Source: Lycium barbarum
Lineage: Eukaryota > Streptophyta > Magnoliopsida > Solanales > Solanaceae
Assembly (NCBI RefSeq): GCF_019175385.1
Contig: NC_083344.1
Span: forward strand, 23,754,380 to 23,818,379
Direction: 5' to 3'
Length of the DNA stretch: 64,000 nucleotides
The notes under the pieces are model-generated. The model was given only the letters and a program-made list of their open reading frames with translations, had not been told where the DNA came from and made no database searches. This document shows positions 35,828 through 45,664 of the stretch, piece by piece. How positions within the stretch are numbered: position 1 is the first letter of the stretch; each line of letters begins with the position of its first letter. The translations under genes were made by a program, and so were the position numbers.

Positions 35828-37021
35828 TTAGGCTAGAGTATTATTTCTACAATCCTCAATCCTAGGTTCGGATTTTGAAAATCTAAAAAAAAAAATTGAA
35901 AATTACAAAAAAATAAAATCGAAAATTTGTATTTTGTTGTGATTTGAGTGGTTTTGTTGATATATTTGAGTTCCTAGAGGTCAAATCTACTTGGATCCGA
36001 AGTTTGAGGGTGTTTGGACAAGTTTTGAGAAAATCACCATTGATGACCTTTAAGCTTTTGAAGAACACAAAGTGGGTCTTGATGAATTAGGGTGCAATTG
36101 ATTTTAATTTGGAGCGGGCTTTGTTCTCTAGGTTGAGGGGAAGCTAGATCCGAAATTTGGGATCAATTGGAGTTGAAATTGAAGGGGTTCAAAATTTGAA
36201 TTGTTCTTGGTGTTCATAAGGATCTTCATATATTCATCTTGATGAAGAAGCCAACAAGGGGTGTTTGATCCAAAAGTTTTCATCCAAAGTTGTGAAAAAG
36301 TGTTATAAGAACCAAAAGAGGAAGTTACTAGGTTAAGTGGGCCCAAGGAAATCTCAAAATTCAGAAAAGGTTGCACAAAATCGAAGAGGAATAAAAAAAT
36401 TCGGTAACTCACTGTCACAACTTGCGACTAGGATGCGGGTCGCATGACCCATTTACGGGATCTAACATCACGGCAAGACGTTACCTACGAATGTCCTCTA
36501 CATCACCTGCGCTGGGCTGTAAGTTGGTATTGGTGGCCGCATGTTGCACCTGCGAAGCTATAGTTGGTTCGCAGATTGTGCCGGGAAAAGTGAAATCAGG
36601 TTTTTGATTCAATTCTCATTCCATTTCAATTTCTTCTCATTTCTTTAATTCTCCTAGCTAATTAACACTAGTAATTGACCTTACTTAGTTGTTGATTAGT
36701 TCTTGAATACTTAATCTCATTTTGTGCCACTTCTTTCAAGCTTTTCTCATTTAAACCTCGTTGAATCTTCTTGGCTCAAGTCCTTTTGCTTTATCGAGTC
36801 GTCCGTCTTTCGATTAAAAAAAATCTATTCCTCCGCAAAGATTAGCAATCTTGTGAATTGATTTGTATTAAAAGGGTTCTTGACCAATCTTGAAAGAAGC
36901 TTTAGGCTGGGAGGTAAGTTTGAGTGCAAATACGAGTGACGTGAGGAACCTTTGCTACTAATCTTGTTTTCTTGTTTGGTAGGTACACGAAGAGGAGACA
37001 TAAGGAGAAGGAGAGATAAGG
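35828..37021 (+). other. Leader of the pol-less element
   Basis: This non-coding leader lies between the primer site and the first ORF. A GC-rich stretch at about 36415-36600 contains inverted pieces (GGATGCGGGTCGCATGACCC, and CACCTGCGAAGC with TTCGCAGATTG) that recall the cassettes seen in LTRs elsewhere in the window. Otherwise nothing is recognisable. Confidence 0.6.
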
Positions 37022-37645
37022 ATGTCTTCCGTAGCCTCGGAATCTTGTGAAGACGATTACGAATGTTATGCCTTTAGCAATGGAGGGTATGACTATGATG
37101 GGTATGGGGTCTATGAGGGATTTGACATGGGATATGAGCATCACTATTCTTACAATGAATATAATGGCAATGGTGCTCATGAGCCGTATGAGGAACATGG
37201 TCGATATGATCATATCTCGTATGAGGGTGAAGAATACTACTCCGAGGGCAATTGTGAGGCAACACCTCATGAGGCTTATGAAGAAGAAGGAGTAGATGGG
37301 TATGATGACGAGTCCTATCGTGGATACGAGCATGAAGAGTCTCATCCTACACGCCATGGACATGGTGGCGAATTGAGGTATGCTCCTTCCTCACACTTTC
37401 AATATGAACCACTCGGTGAGAACTTGCAAGAATGGGAATAATGTCGTGATTATGAGCCTAATGGCTATGCGCTTTGTGGTGAATATACTTGTGAAGATAA
37501 TGGGATTGAACAAAACTCTTATGTGGGATCTTCTAGTAGATATTCACATACATCGGCTTGTGACACTTCCTATTCCAAGCAAAAAGGTATAAGTGTGTGG
37601 ATTGGGCCGAGTAGGAGTCCGCCTAGAAGGAGAAGAGAGTATACA

Positions 37646-38085
37646 TGTTATATCCCGTATTTTATACGTTCAGAAATTTCAAGGTAGTCGTGGTAAGTTA
37701 AGGGAATGACCATCTTCCAAAATTATTTTTAGTGTACAAGTTGGTTATGAATATTATTTATGGACATAGTTGGTAAGGAAATATCGAGAAAGAATAAGGG
37801 TAAAAAAAGGGAAAATTCACAAAACGGTTTATGGTAATATTGTGGAAAGGCTAGGGGTAAAATGGAAATTTTACACAAAGTCTTGAAAATTCTTAAAGAA
37901 TTCCATGTTGGCCGTATGGTGTGCCATATTTTTATTTAATGGGGCTAAGTATAAATATGCATGGGTCAAAGCTTGCTTAAGAAGACAAATGATCATCTTT
38001 GACTATTTTAGGAAAATTCAAGGAAAAAGAAGAAATTTCTAGAAAAATATGGAGAGAAGGGCATGTGCCCCTCACATGCTTGTAG

Positions 38086-38125
<40 letters not shown>

Positions 38126-40671
38126 GAGAGGTCATCTTTTAATTCAAGAAATTTTGGAGAGAGAGCAAGAACAAAAGAGAGGGAAAAAAAAATAAGAAGG
38201 CCATTCGGCCATGTCCTAATCCACAAGAACCTTGGAAAATTTTTCATTAAAAATTATTCTCTTCTAGCCAAGCAACTAATTGAAGGGCCCCTAGCAAAGT
38301 GGAGTGTTCATTGGAGCAAGAAAAGCACATATTCTTGTGAGTTGCAAGTCCTAGCCGTGAAGGGAGATAAGAGGAGAGGTAAGAATTTATCCTCTTTTGT
38401 ATGTTATGGATGTTTGTTCATGTTGTAGTGTATAAAAATGAGTGAAATTCATGAAGAATGTGGATGTAGGGGTGGTGGCCGTGAGGTGTGGTGTGTGTGT
38501 ATGGCCGTGTATAATTGTTGTTATTGTGTGGATTCGATGTTGCTAATAAAAGCTTAATGATCTTAATGAAGTTGTAGTAGTTGGAGACTTGTTTTAGAGG
38601 TTTATGTAAATTGAATGTAATGTTCTTGCATGCATGAAAGTTAATGTTGTTAGTGTAATGTTGTTAGTATGATGTTGTTAGTGTGTAGTTCATGAATTTG
38701 GAAGGAAAAAGGAAATGTGTTGTTATTGTTTTTATTGGAGTTGAAAGGTCTTGGAGGAAGTAGTATATTGATTGAGTTGTTAGAGTGTATTCTGGATGAA
38801 TTGTTAAAGTTATTAGTATGATTGTTGGTGTTGTTGTTGATAGTTTGGCCGAGTTGAATTCTCGGATTGTTGGTTGATGATTTGGGCCGAGTTAGATTCT
38901 CGGGGATGGTATATTTACAGGGGAGATGCTGCCGAAATTTCGGCAGATCATAAGTGAATTTATTTGAAAGGTTAAGACAAGTATATGCCGATGAATCTAA
39001 CGATAATATCAATCTTCTTGAATGTAGACTAACAAGTTTGGGCGAATAAAGTAGCTAGTAAGGCGCGGCGCAGGTATGTTAAGGCTCGTCCCTTTCTTTC
39101 AAAGGCATGATCCCTAGGTTATGATTTCATAAGTATTTCCATAACTTCCTTGTTTTCAAAGGTTAGATGTTTATGACTCTAAGGCATGATTCTTTCTTGA
39201 TAAACCGTAAATGTTTTTCCAAAAAGTCTATACTTTTCCAAAACAAAGGTTTATGATTTTATAAGCTTTTACAACCATAACGACGGCCATGTTTTTGTAA
39301 TGAAAATGATGTTGTCAAAGAGGAGAATATGTTTAAGATGATCATGACAAGAATGGTTCTATGTTTGAAAGTCTCAAGATATGGATTCAATATGAATATA
39401 AGAATATCGGACTAGTTCTTGATCCTCAATTCTATTCCTTGATTATGACTCTATTTTCTAAAGACTCCAAAGTATATGAATTGACGTCTTACGAGGTTTA
39501 TGATCTTATTTTATGTTTTCTTTTAATGTTATCCTTCTTTGATAGTCTCCCCTTATAATTATCGTTCCTTCAAGGTGAGACAAAGTGACCATGGTTATTC
39601 CATAATATAATCGGAGGTTACCGACCTTACGTCACTCCGATCGATACATGACTTTCTTTGGGCTCTCATGCATGCTGCTTATGGGATATATGTATATGAT
39701 ATATGTATATGTATATGGGGAAGATGGGAAAAGGGCCAGAGCGTTATATACGCGTATCCACCTGATCAGTTGGCGTGATTATCATCCCGGACGCGGGATG
39801 CCCGGACGCGGGATATATGTGGGGGAGCTGACGTATTCGGCGCTATGATATGATATGTTCTATTTTCTATATATGTGGGGGAGCCGACGGGGGTCGGCGC
39901 TATGACATGTTCTATTTTCTATACATATGAAAAGAAATGTTTTCAAAGGAAAGCTAGCATGCATGGCATCCGCCCTAAGGGGCACTCAGATGTACAGGTT
40001 ATTCTTTTATCTCATGATATGCTCAGGCAGAAATACACCGTACCTATATGGTCGGGCAGTTTACTTGTAAATACTTATATGTTGTTTCAAAAGGTAAAGT
40101 TAGCTTACATGATATCTGCCTTAAGAGGCAAACAGAGGTACAGGTTATTTTCTTACCCTATGTTATGCTTTACGTCCCTTACCATAATCTTATGTTATTA
40201 CTCTTGCCTTACCTACTCAGTACATTGCTCGTACTGACCCCTCTTCTTCGGGGGCTGCGTTTCATGCCGCGCAGGTACACCCAAGATGAGTTGAAGCTAT
40301 TATAGAAGATGTTTCAGCGAAGTTGGCGAGCTCTATTTGGCCCTGGAGTGTAGCCGAGTCAGCGTACTATGCTATGAGGTCTTGTTCGAAGTTAGAGACT
40401 TTGCAGACAGAGTCGTGATTATTGGTTGTCAGTTCAGTAAGCGGCTCCACCGGCCGATGTGTCATTGGTGTTATGAAATAAGTTTCGTATACTTACAGAT
40501 TTTGTTTAAATTGAGTATAAAAAAAAGATTCTGAAGGCTTTACTACGTTTTCATTTCTTATTAATGTAAGAATCTAAGGAAATTAAGTATGTAATAAGAG
40601 TCAGCGGGTTCGCTCGGCTCCGGATATGGGGTCGGGTGCCCATCACACCCTAGTAGGATCGGGGTGTGACA
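37646..40671 (+). mobile_element. Solo LTR (3.03 kb), TGTTATATCCC family
   Basis: It starts TGTTATATCCCGTATTTTAT and ends GATCGGGGTGTGACA, flanked by a perfect ATACA duplication (37641-37645, 40672-40676). The same family supplies the LTR at 57404-60456 on the other strand. It contains (TA)17 at 38089-38122 and a block CTACTCAGTACATTGC (about 40213) equivalent to the CTGAGTA blocks of the other LTRs. No internal region remains. Confidence 0.92.
38089..38122. repeat. (TA)17 microsatellite
   Basis: Thirty-four bases of TA repeat lie about 440 bp into the solo LTR. Confidence 0.97.
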
Positions 40672-41235
40672 ATACATGTCCTCCTTCAATAAACACGAGG
40701 GCATATAATTCTTACCCTAATCCGGAGGCACCAAATTCCCAATATGGTTATGATATGGAGGGTAGGAGAAGAGAAGTGTTGAAGGGAGGTGGCCATCATT
40801 TTGGCCATGGAAATTATTATGGCGGGTACTCAAGTCCGACATCTTATCCTACTCCAAGGACTATAATGAATCATTACTCTTATCCTAATCCGAGGTTACC
40901 ATGCTCTCATGGTGGTTATGTTATGGAAGGTAGGGGAAGAGTGACGATAGGTGAAGGAAGTAGGAGGAATGAAGGGCCTTAAGCTAGGAATGAACCCAAA
41001 GAAGAAACAAGAACAAGTGGTGGGTTCAAGGAGATAAGAGAAGACTTCAAGTGCACAGGAGATCATATAAAAAAGGCAAAAGAAAACCTCAAGGAAATGA
41101 TGGAGCTAGTTCTCCAAATGCCAGAACAAGTCCACAAGGCCCAACAAATTGTGAGAGAAAAGATTGAGAGGAGTAAGTGAGTGAAAAGTGACAACTCTAG
41201 AGAGGAAAAAGGAGAGGATGTGAGGAGTGATGTGA

Positions 41236-42951
41236 GGGAGTAACCCTTGTGACGTTTCTTTCTTCTCTAGTGTTCTTAATGATAGTGCATGTATTCTCGG
41301 AAGCAAACCTAATGATGACCCTAAACCTTTGAAGTTTCTTGAGGTGGTTGAGAGCTTCTCGAAGGAGCAAACGAGCTCCAAAGTTGAAAACCAAGGCAAA
41401 GGAGGTGAATGTGAACTTCAAGGTAAAATAGCTAAGCTTAACACCACAAATGATGTGATTGATCATGCTGTTGAAGTGAGTGTAATTGATGGCTTGTCCT
41501 TATTTGAGCTTAATGAGTCTTTGCCTTGTGAGAAGCCTAGTGCTATCGTGACAATTGACAATGTGTATGATATGGGTGATCCAACACTAATTGATCCTAT
41601 TGATGACTATTTTGACTCTTCGTTTAAGTTCACTTTGTGTCCACCTAGTGTTGATCCCTATGATTTGCATGTTAGTACATTGTCACGTGAGTTGTTAGGA
41701 CACCCACTAGTTGATCCTAGCGATGACCGGATTGATTCTTCTAGCATGATCAATTTGCGTCCAACTAGTGTTGTTGATTGTGTCAATCAATTTGTTTGCT
41801 ATGAAAATCCACTATTTGAGGAACCTTTTGATGTGCTTAATGACCCTCAGTTTAGTGGAACAATTGATCATTTACCTAGTCGTGTGCATGAAAGTATTGT
41901 GGAAAGTGACCGTTGTCTTTATGAGAGTAGAATTGCATGCTTTGATACATCAATTTTAATTGATCCTTCTCTCTATATAGATAATGCGTTATTTGATATT
42001 GACATGACTATTGGGAATGATGAACCTAGTGGGGTTTTTGGTAATGTTGAGCATTTAGTTTCTTTTGGAGACTATAATGTGACATCTAACCCACTATGGA
42101 GTGATGACACTCTTTCCCATGATGGAGATCTTCCTTTGAACGATTGTGATCCATTTGTGGGGAAGGAAAGTATTACAAAGGAAGGTGATTCTTATCTAGA
42201 AATTGAAAATTCTTCCTTTTATGTTCAACTTCATAATAGCCTATTGAATGATCTTATTCTTGAACCTAATAGTGAGGCTACATTGGGGGATGACATAGAT
42301 GAAGAAGTTGTATTAAGTGATACCTTTCTTTATTACTTGTTTGCATATGATGACACTCTTATTTGTGTTGGGGGTGCATCTTATGTTGGGAAAGGCGCTT
42401 GTCGGGTAGCTGGTTGTTTTATTGACGCTAGTCGGTGGCTATACTTCCCATTTGACCCGGGTGTTACCTTGTTGGATTTAGGAACACCTTATTTGGAAAA
42501 TGAGTTCCCATGGTGCTTCTTGTGTAATAGAACCAATGTAGTATTACATGCTTCGTATTTTGCATCCATTGGTTTTGTTACTCTATTCCCCAGACCCTAC
42601 GATGTGGGATTTCACTGGGTTGTTGTTGTTGGTGGTTTTATTACTCTATCCTCATGTCATGAACCTTGGAGGAATCAACTTCTTGATACCTCATGTGTGC
42701 ACTTGTTAGTCATGATTGCTATTGATATGTGGTTGTACCACAAATTTGTCCATCCTTGGCATGTATGTGTGGTTATTACTTTGTGTGCTAACCCTCAATC
42801 CTTGAGGAATATGTTTTTGTATGTCTTCCCTTGGGTTTTGCTAGGTTCAAATTCGAGGACGAATCCTTTTGAAGAAGGGGAGGATAATACGATCCTACTT
42901 GGCACACCTCATTTCAAGACATACATCCAAGGCCAAGATATGGAACTTTAA
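41236..42951 (+). CDS. Long unfamiliar ORF of the pol-less element
   Basis: The frame is open from 41236 (after TGA at 41233) to a stop at 42949-42951, about 570 codons, with no Met near its start. A pyrimidine tract ending in CTCTAG at 41270 could be a splice acceptor joining it to the upstream ORF. The first 350 residues are acidic and repetitive in style (LIDPIDDYFDSSFKF, LVDPSDDRIDSS). The last 130 residues are hydrophobic, with candidate membrane segments near codons 427-442 (VVVVGGFITL) and 457-508 (LLVMIAIDMWLYHKF, NMFLYVFPWVLLG), counted from the TTG at 41329. The purine tract and the first 67 bp of the 3' LTR lie inside the frame. No known domain is evident. It is intact for its whole length, which suggests recent constraint. 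Confidence 0.6.
   Translation, partial: GSNPCDVSFFSSVLNDSACILGSKPNDDPKPLKFLEVVESFSKEQTSSKVENQGKGGECELQGKIAKLNTTNDVIDHAVEVSVIDGLSLFELNESLPCEKPSAIVTIDNVYDMGDPTLIDPIDDYFDSSFKFTLCPPSVDPYDLHVSTLSRELLGHPLVDPSDDRIDSSSMINLRPTSVVDCVNQFVCYENPLFEEPFDVLNDPQFSGTIDHLPSRVHESIVESDRCLYESRIACFDTSILIDPSLYIDNALFDIDMTIGNDEPSGVFGNVEHLVSFGDYNVTSNPLWSDDTLSHDGDLPLNDCDPFVGKESITKEGDSYLEIENSSFYVQLHNSLLNDLILEPNSEATLGDDIDEEVVLSDTFLYYLFAYDDTLICVGGASYVGKGACRVAGCFIDASRWLYFPFDPGVTLLDLGTPYLENEFPWCFLCNRTNVVLHASYFASIGFVTLFPRPYDVGFHWVVVVGGFITLSSCHEPWRNQLLDTSCVHLLVMIAIDMWLYHKFVHPWHVCVVITLCANPQSLRNMFLYVFPWVLLGSNSRTNPFEEGEDNTILLGTPHFKTYIQGQDMEL
42870..42884 (+). promoter_or_regulatory. Polypurine tract of the pol-less element
   Basis: GAAGAAGGGGAGGA lies directly before the 3' LTR. 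It follows TTCGAGGACGAATCC, the motif that precedes the purine tract in many plant gypsy elements. Confidence 0.85.
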
Positions 42952-43775
42952 GCTTTACAAGCGGCATGGATAATAAGGATGGCGTTGAAGGCCTTTGGAG
43001 GCCGATACAAGCCCCACAATAAGGCCTATGATGTGTGGCAGGTGGCTTGGGCGAGGCTTGAAGAAGAAGCTACTAGAAAGGAGACCAAATGCGCAAACTG
43101 GCCAAACATGCAAATAGGGGCATTTCTACAAATTGGATACATGTGCAAACTTGGACAAGGTCGAGAGTTGGCTATTTATGCAAAGAAGGTTATGCTTGCA
43201 AAAAGGCCATGCATGCAAGGTTGATTAGTTGGCCATCTATGCAACGAGGGGCGTGTTTGGCCATTGAAGGCCAATTCTTGAATTGAAGACTACACTAAGA
43301 AGACTAGCCAAACAAGGCCCTTATTTCATTAAGGGTAGCATTGTAATTGCCTATTAGTCTTCTTTACTTAGCTTGTATGTATAGCTTGTCTTTCATTTCA
43401 TTACTTAGATTTTGATGATGAATATTTGAGTGATGATAGGATTATCATAGTTTGTTTAGCTAGGGTTTAGCTTAGTTTAGTAGATTTAATGGTGGATTCC
43501 ATTGTTGGTCTTTGAACCTTTAATTCCATTGATTTCATGAAGAGTTGTTCATTTGTGGATTCATTTGAATCACTCTTGCCTTGATTTCAAATAGTATAGG
43601 TTCTTTTAGGATTGAATTAGATTGGGATGTGTTGGATTTAATATATCCAAGGTTTTCCATAAATTCACCCTAAATGGGTCTTGCTTTTATCCTCTTTTCT
43701 CATCCCCTTTTCTTCGTATCTTTAAATTCCGCGTTTTGGATTGATTTGGTTTCATCCCCAAATCGATTCGTATCA
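42885..43775 (+). repeat. 3' LTR of the pol-less element
   Basis: It is 891 bp, starting TAATACGATCC (TG mutated to TA) and ending GATTCGTATCA. About 2% differences from the 5' copy by eye. Confidence 0.95.
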
Positions 43776-44089
43776 TAGAGTTTGATAAACTCTGTCTGAT
43801 AAGGTAGAATTTGGTATTACTCCAATTCGATTGAGTAATTGTTTTTGGTTATTTAAAAAATAAACTAAAAAACTGAAAAACTGTATATTTTCTTATGCAA
43901 ATTGAAATCCAAACCATTTAAGATTTTTGATTTACTTTTGAACAGTTACGCCAATTCAAAATGGAGTAACTGCTTTTTCTTATTAAAAAAATAATTAAAA
44001 TATTAAAAAACTTTCTATATTCTTATCCAAATTGAAATCCAATCGGTTCAATAGTTACTCCAACTGTTCATATTCATAATTCCTACCTC

Positions 44090-44097
44090 TATATAAA
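44090..44097 (+). promoter_or_regulatory. TATA box of the small gene at 44168
   Basis: TATATAAA lies 78 bp upstream of the start codon, downstream of palindrome cluster 3. Confidence 0.55.
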
Positions 44098-44167
44098 GCA
44101 ATACAACTTTTGAAAAACAAACAAAAAACACTTTACATTCTCAAAAACAGATATATTCATCTCCAAA

Positions 44168-44435
44168 ATGTCATCAAATGGGAATATTATACGTCCTAAT
44201 GGTGGTGTTCAACCATACCAACGTCCTCATCGCAGGGAGCCACATGATCATCCTCGTTTTAATTACCCTTACAACTATAATAATGTGAATCACCAACTTA
44301 CTCAAAAAAATCACTGATCTCAGATGTGCTGTAGATTTTGTGAGAGCTCTTTATGATGCTCTGAGCAGAGAGAGTGATGATCTACATAGAGAACTTCAAT
44401 ATGTCAGGCAAAGGCTCTTTCAGCACACTGGTTAA
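44168..44435 (+). pseudogene. Small unknown gene with one frameshift
   Basis: It starts MSSNGNIIRPNGGVQPYQRP, with a His/Asn/Pro/Tyr-rich first half (HRREPHDHPRFNYPYNYNN). Within a run of seven A (44304-44310) the frame must lose one base; it then reads ITDLRCAVDFVRALYDALSR and a helical, charged C-terminus (LHRELQYVRQRLFQHTG) to TAA at 44433-44435. The length would be about 88 residues. A TATA box at 44090 and flanking palindrome clusters on both sides suggest that it belongs to the same old locus as the transposase and the B3 gene. I do not recognise a family. The second half may form a coiled coil. Without the one-base difference it would be a clean ORF. Confidence 0.5.
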
Positions 44436-44689
44436 GTTGATGATGGGGCTATTTATAATGGTTACAAGTGATTTATAGGGGGGGGTGGTTTTTTTTTCTT
44501 TTTAAGTATATTGTATTATGTTTTTTTAGGACATGGATGTTTTTATTATGTTGTTATTGAATTATTTAAATATTACTATGTTAATTTTTTTTAATGGAAT
44601 ATTACGATGTTTAGTTTTTACTATGTTATTTTGTGAATTTTTATAACCTATTTTTTTCATCTTATTTGTGTTTTGCAAATTTCATTTTT

Positions 44690-45025
44690 TTACTCTGCTT
44701 GTCAAAGTCTGCCTTAGACCAGATTATGTTATTTTGTAAGTTCTGCCTCAAGGAAGAGTTTTACTTACTTTGCAATAAAATTATGCCTTTAAGCATAACT
44801 TGTTCAAAATATTATGCTTTATGGTATAACACTCTGCTGGTCAAAGTCTGTCTTTATATCAGATTATGTTATTTGTAAGTTCTGCCATAAGGCAGAATTT
44901 TACTTACTTTGCAATAAAATTATGCCTTAAGATATAACACTCAGCTGGTCAAAGTCTGCTTTTATACCAGATTATGTTATTTTTGTAAGTTATGCCATAA
45001 GGCAGAGTTTTCACTTACTTTGCAA
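44690..45025. repeat. AACTCTGCC-type cluster 4, downstream of the small gene
   Basis: Three near-repeats of about 115 bp contain CTGGTCAAAGTCTGCCTT, CAGATTATGTTATTT, AAGTTCTGCC(T/A)(C/T)AAGG and GCAGAGTTTTACTTACTTTG (about 44695, 44830, 44945). This is a diverged version of the motif seen in clusters 1-3. Confidence 0.75.
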
Positions 45026-45344
45026 GCAGGAGTTGACAAAAAAATTCAAAACTCTACTTGATTTGCTTAACTTTTTTATGTCAACTGAAGTTACTACAAT
45101 TTTAGTATAGTAACTCAATAAGCATTGTATAATAATCAAAAGTAACATAAAAATGAATCAAAATCAGAATAAAGCAATATATTTTATGAATTTGATGTTG
45201 TTTAGTAAATTTATTGTTACACCTCAGAAGTTTTCCCGTACTGGTATGATGAGTGTATGGTGTTTCACTAAGTCGGGAATGGCTAATTATGAAATCTCGG
45301 AAAAATAATAAAGTTGCAGAGAAATTCACTGCCAGTGGTCGTAT

Positions 45345-45610
45345 ATGGCACTATACGGACCGTATAGTGGTTTACGGACCGTATAGTGCACTCGTCCTTC
45401 AACCTGCCAAAAATCTCAACTTTCTGGAAATTGTTGAATATGGTTAAATACGACCCAGTTTACGGCCCGTAAACTGGTTTACGGACCGTAAACCAGGTCG
45501 TAAACTGCCCTGTCCACCAGCCAAACTCTCTGCTTTTGAGAGAATGCTTAAATACGTTCACTGGGACGGACCGTAAATCAAAATACGGTCCGTAAACTGC
45601 ACATTACGGT
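45345..45610 (+). repeat. Palindromic cassette of the young chromovirus (5' LTR)
   Basis: It contains CTATACGGACCGTATAG, TTTACGGACCGTATAG, TTTACGGCCCGTAAAC, TTTACGGACCGTAAAC and ATACGGTCCGTAAAC, each nearly self-complementary. It sits directly upstream of the TATA-like site at 45654. Confidence 0.9.
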
Positions 45611-45653
45611 CACTGTTCATCCCGATAGAAATTCATTAAACATTATCTTTGAG

Positions 45654-45664
45654 TTATTAAAAGG
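45654..45664 (+). promoter_or_regulatory. TATA-like site of the young chromovirus LTR
   Basis: TTATTAAAAGG lies 440 bp into the LTR, just after the palindromic cassette. The equivalent position is TATA-like in the other LTR families here. Confidence 0.5.

Larger units (their letters stand above)
37022..41180 (+). pseudogene. Tyr/Gly/Glu-rich ORF of the pol-less element, split by a solo LTR
   Basis: It starts MSSVASESCEDDYECY and is dominated by Tyr, Gly, Glu and His (GGYDYDGYGVYEGFDMGYEH). The frame meets TAA at 37439, stays open to the solo LTR at 37646, and resumes in register after its duplication at 40677 (PPSINTRAYNSYPNPEAPN). It meets TAA at 40980 and remains open to TGA at 41178-41180 with a Lys/Glu-rich helical tail (KKAKENLKEMMELVLQMPEQ). 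I do not recognise the family. The composition suggests a low-complexity, possibly RNA-binding or self-assembling protein, in the place where gag would be; this is inference only. Confidence 0.55.
34923..43775 (+). mobile_element. Non-autonomous LTR retrotransposon without pol (891-bp LTRs)
   Basis: Two 891-bp LTRs (34923-35813, 42885-43775) are flanked by a perfect TAGAG duplication (34918-34922, 43776-43780). An iMet-type primer site (35816) and a purine tract (about 42870-42884) are in place. No gag, protease, reverse transcriptase or integrase is recognisable. Instead there are a Tyr/Gly-rich ORF and a long unfamiliar ORF. I counted about 19 differences between the LTRs by eye, roughly 2%. 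A solo LTR (37646-40671) is nested inside. It must rely on the enzymes of another element; by size and content it is LARD-like. Confidence 0.9.

Noticed and set aside
37047..37363. Alternative ORFs on both strands over the Tyr/Gly-rich ORF
   Set aside because: They are shadows caused by biased codon use of the plus-strand ORF, which starts at 37022 and has the only coherent protein composition.
41197..41466. Minus-strand ORFs across the start of the long ORF
   Set aside because: They overlap the plus-strand frame that continues for 570 codons, and no features support them.
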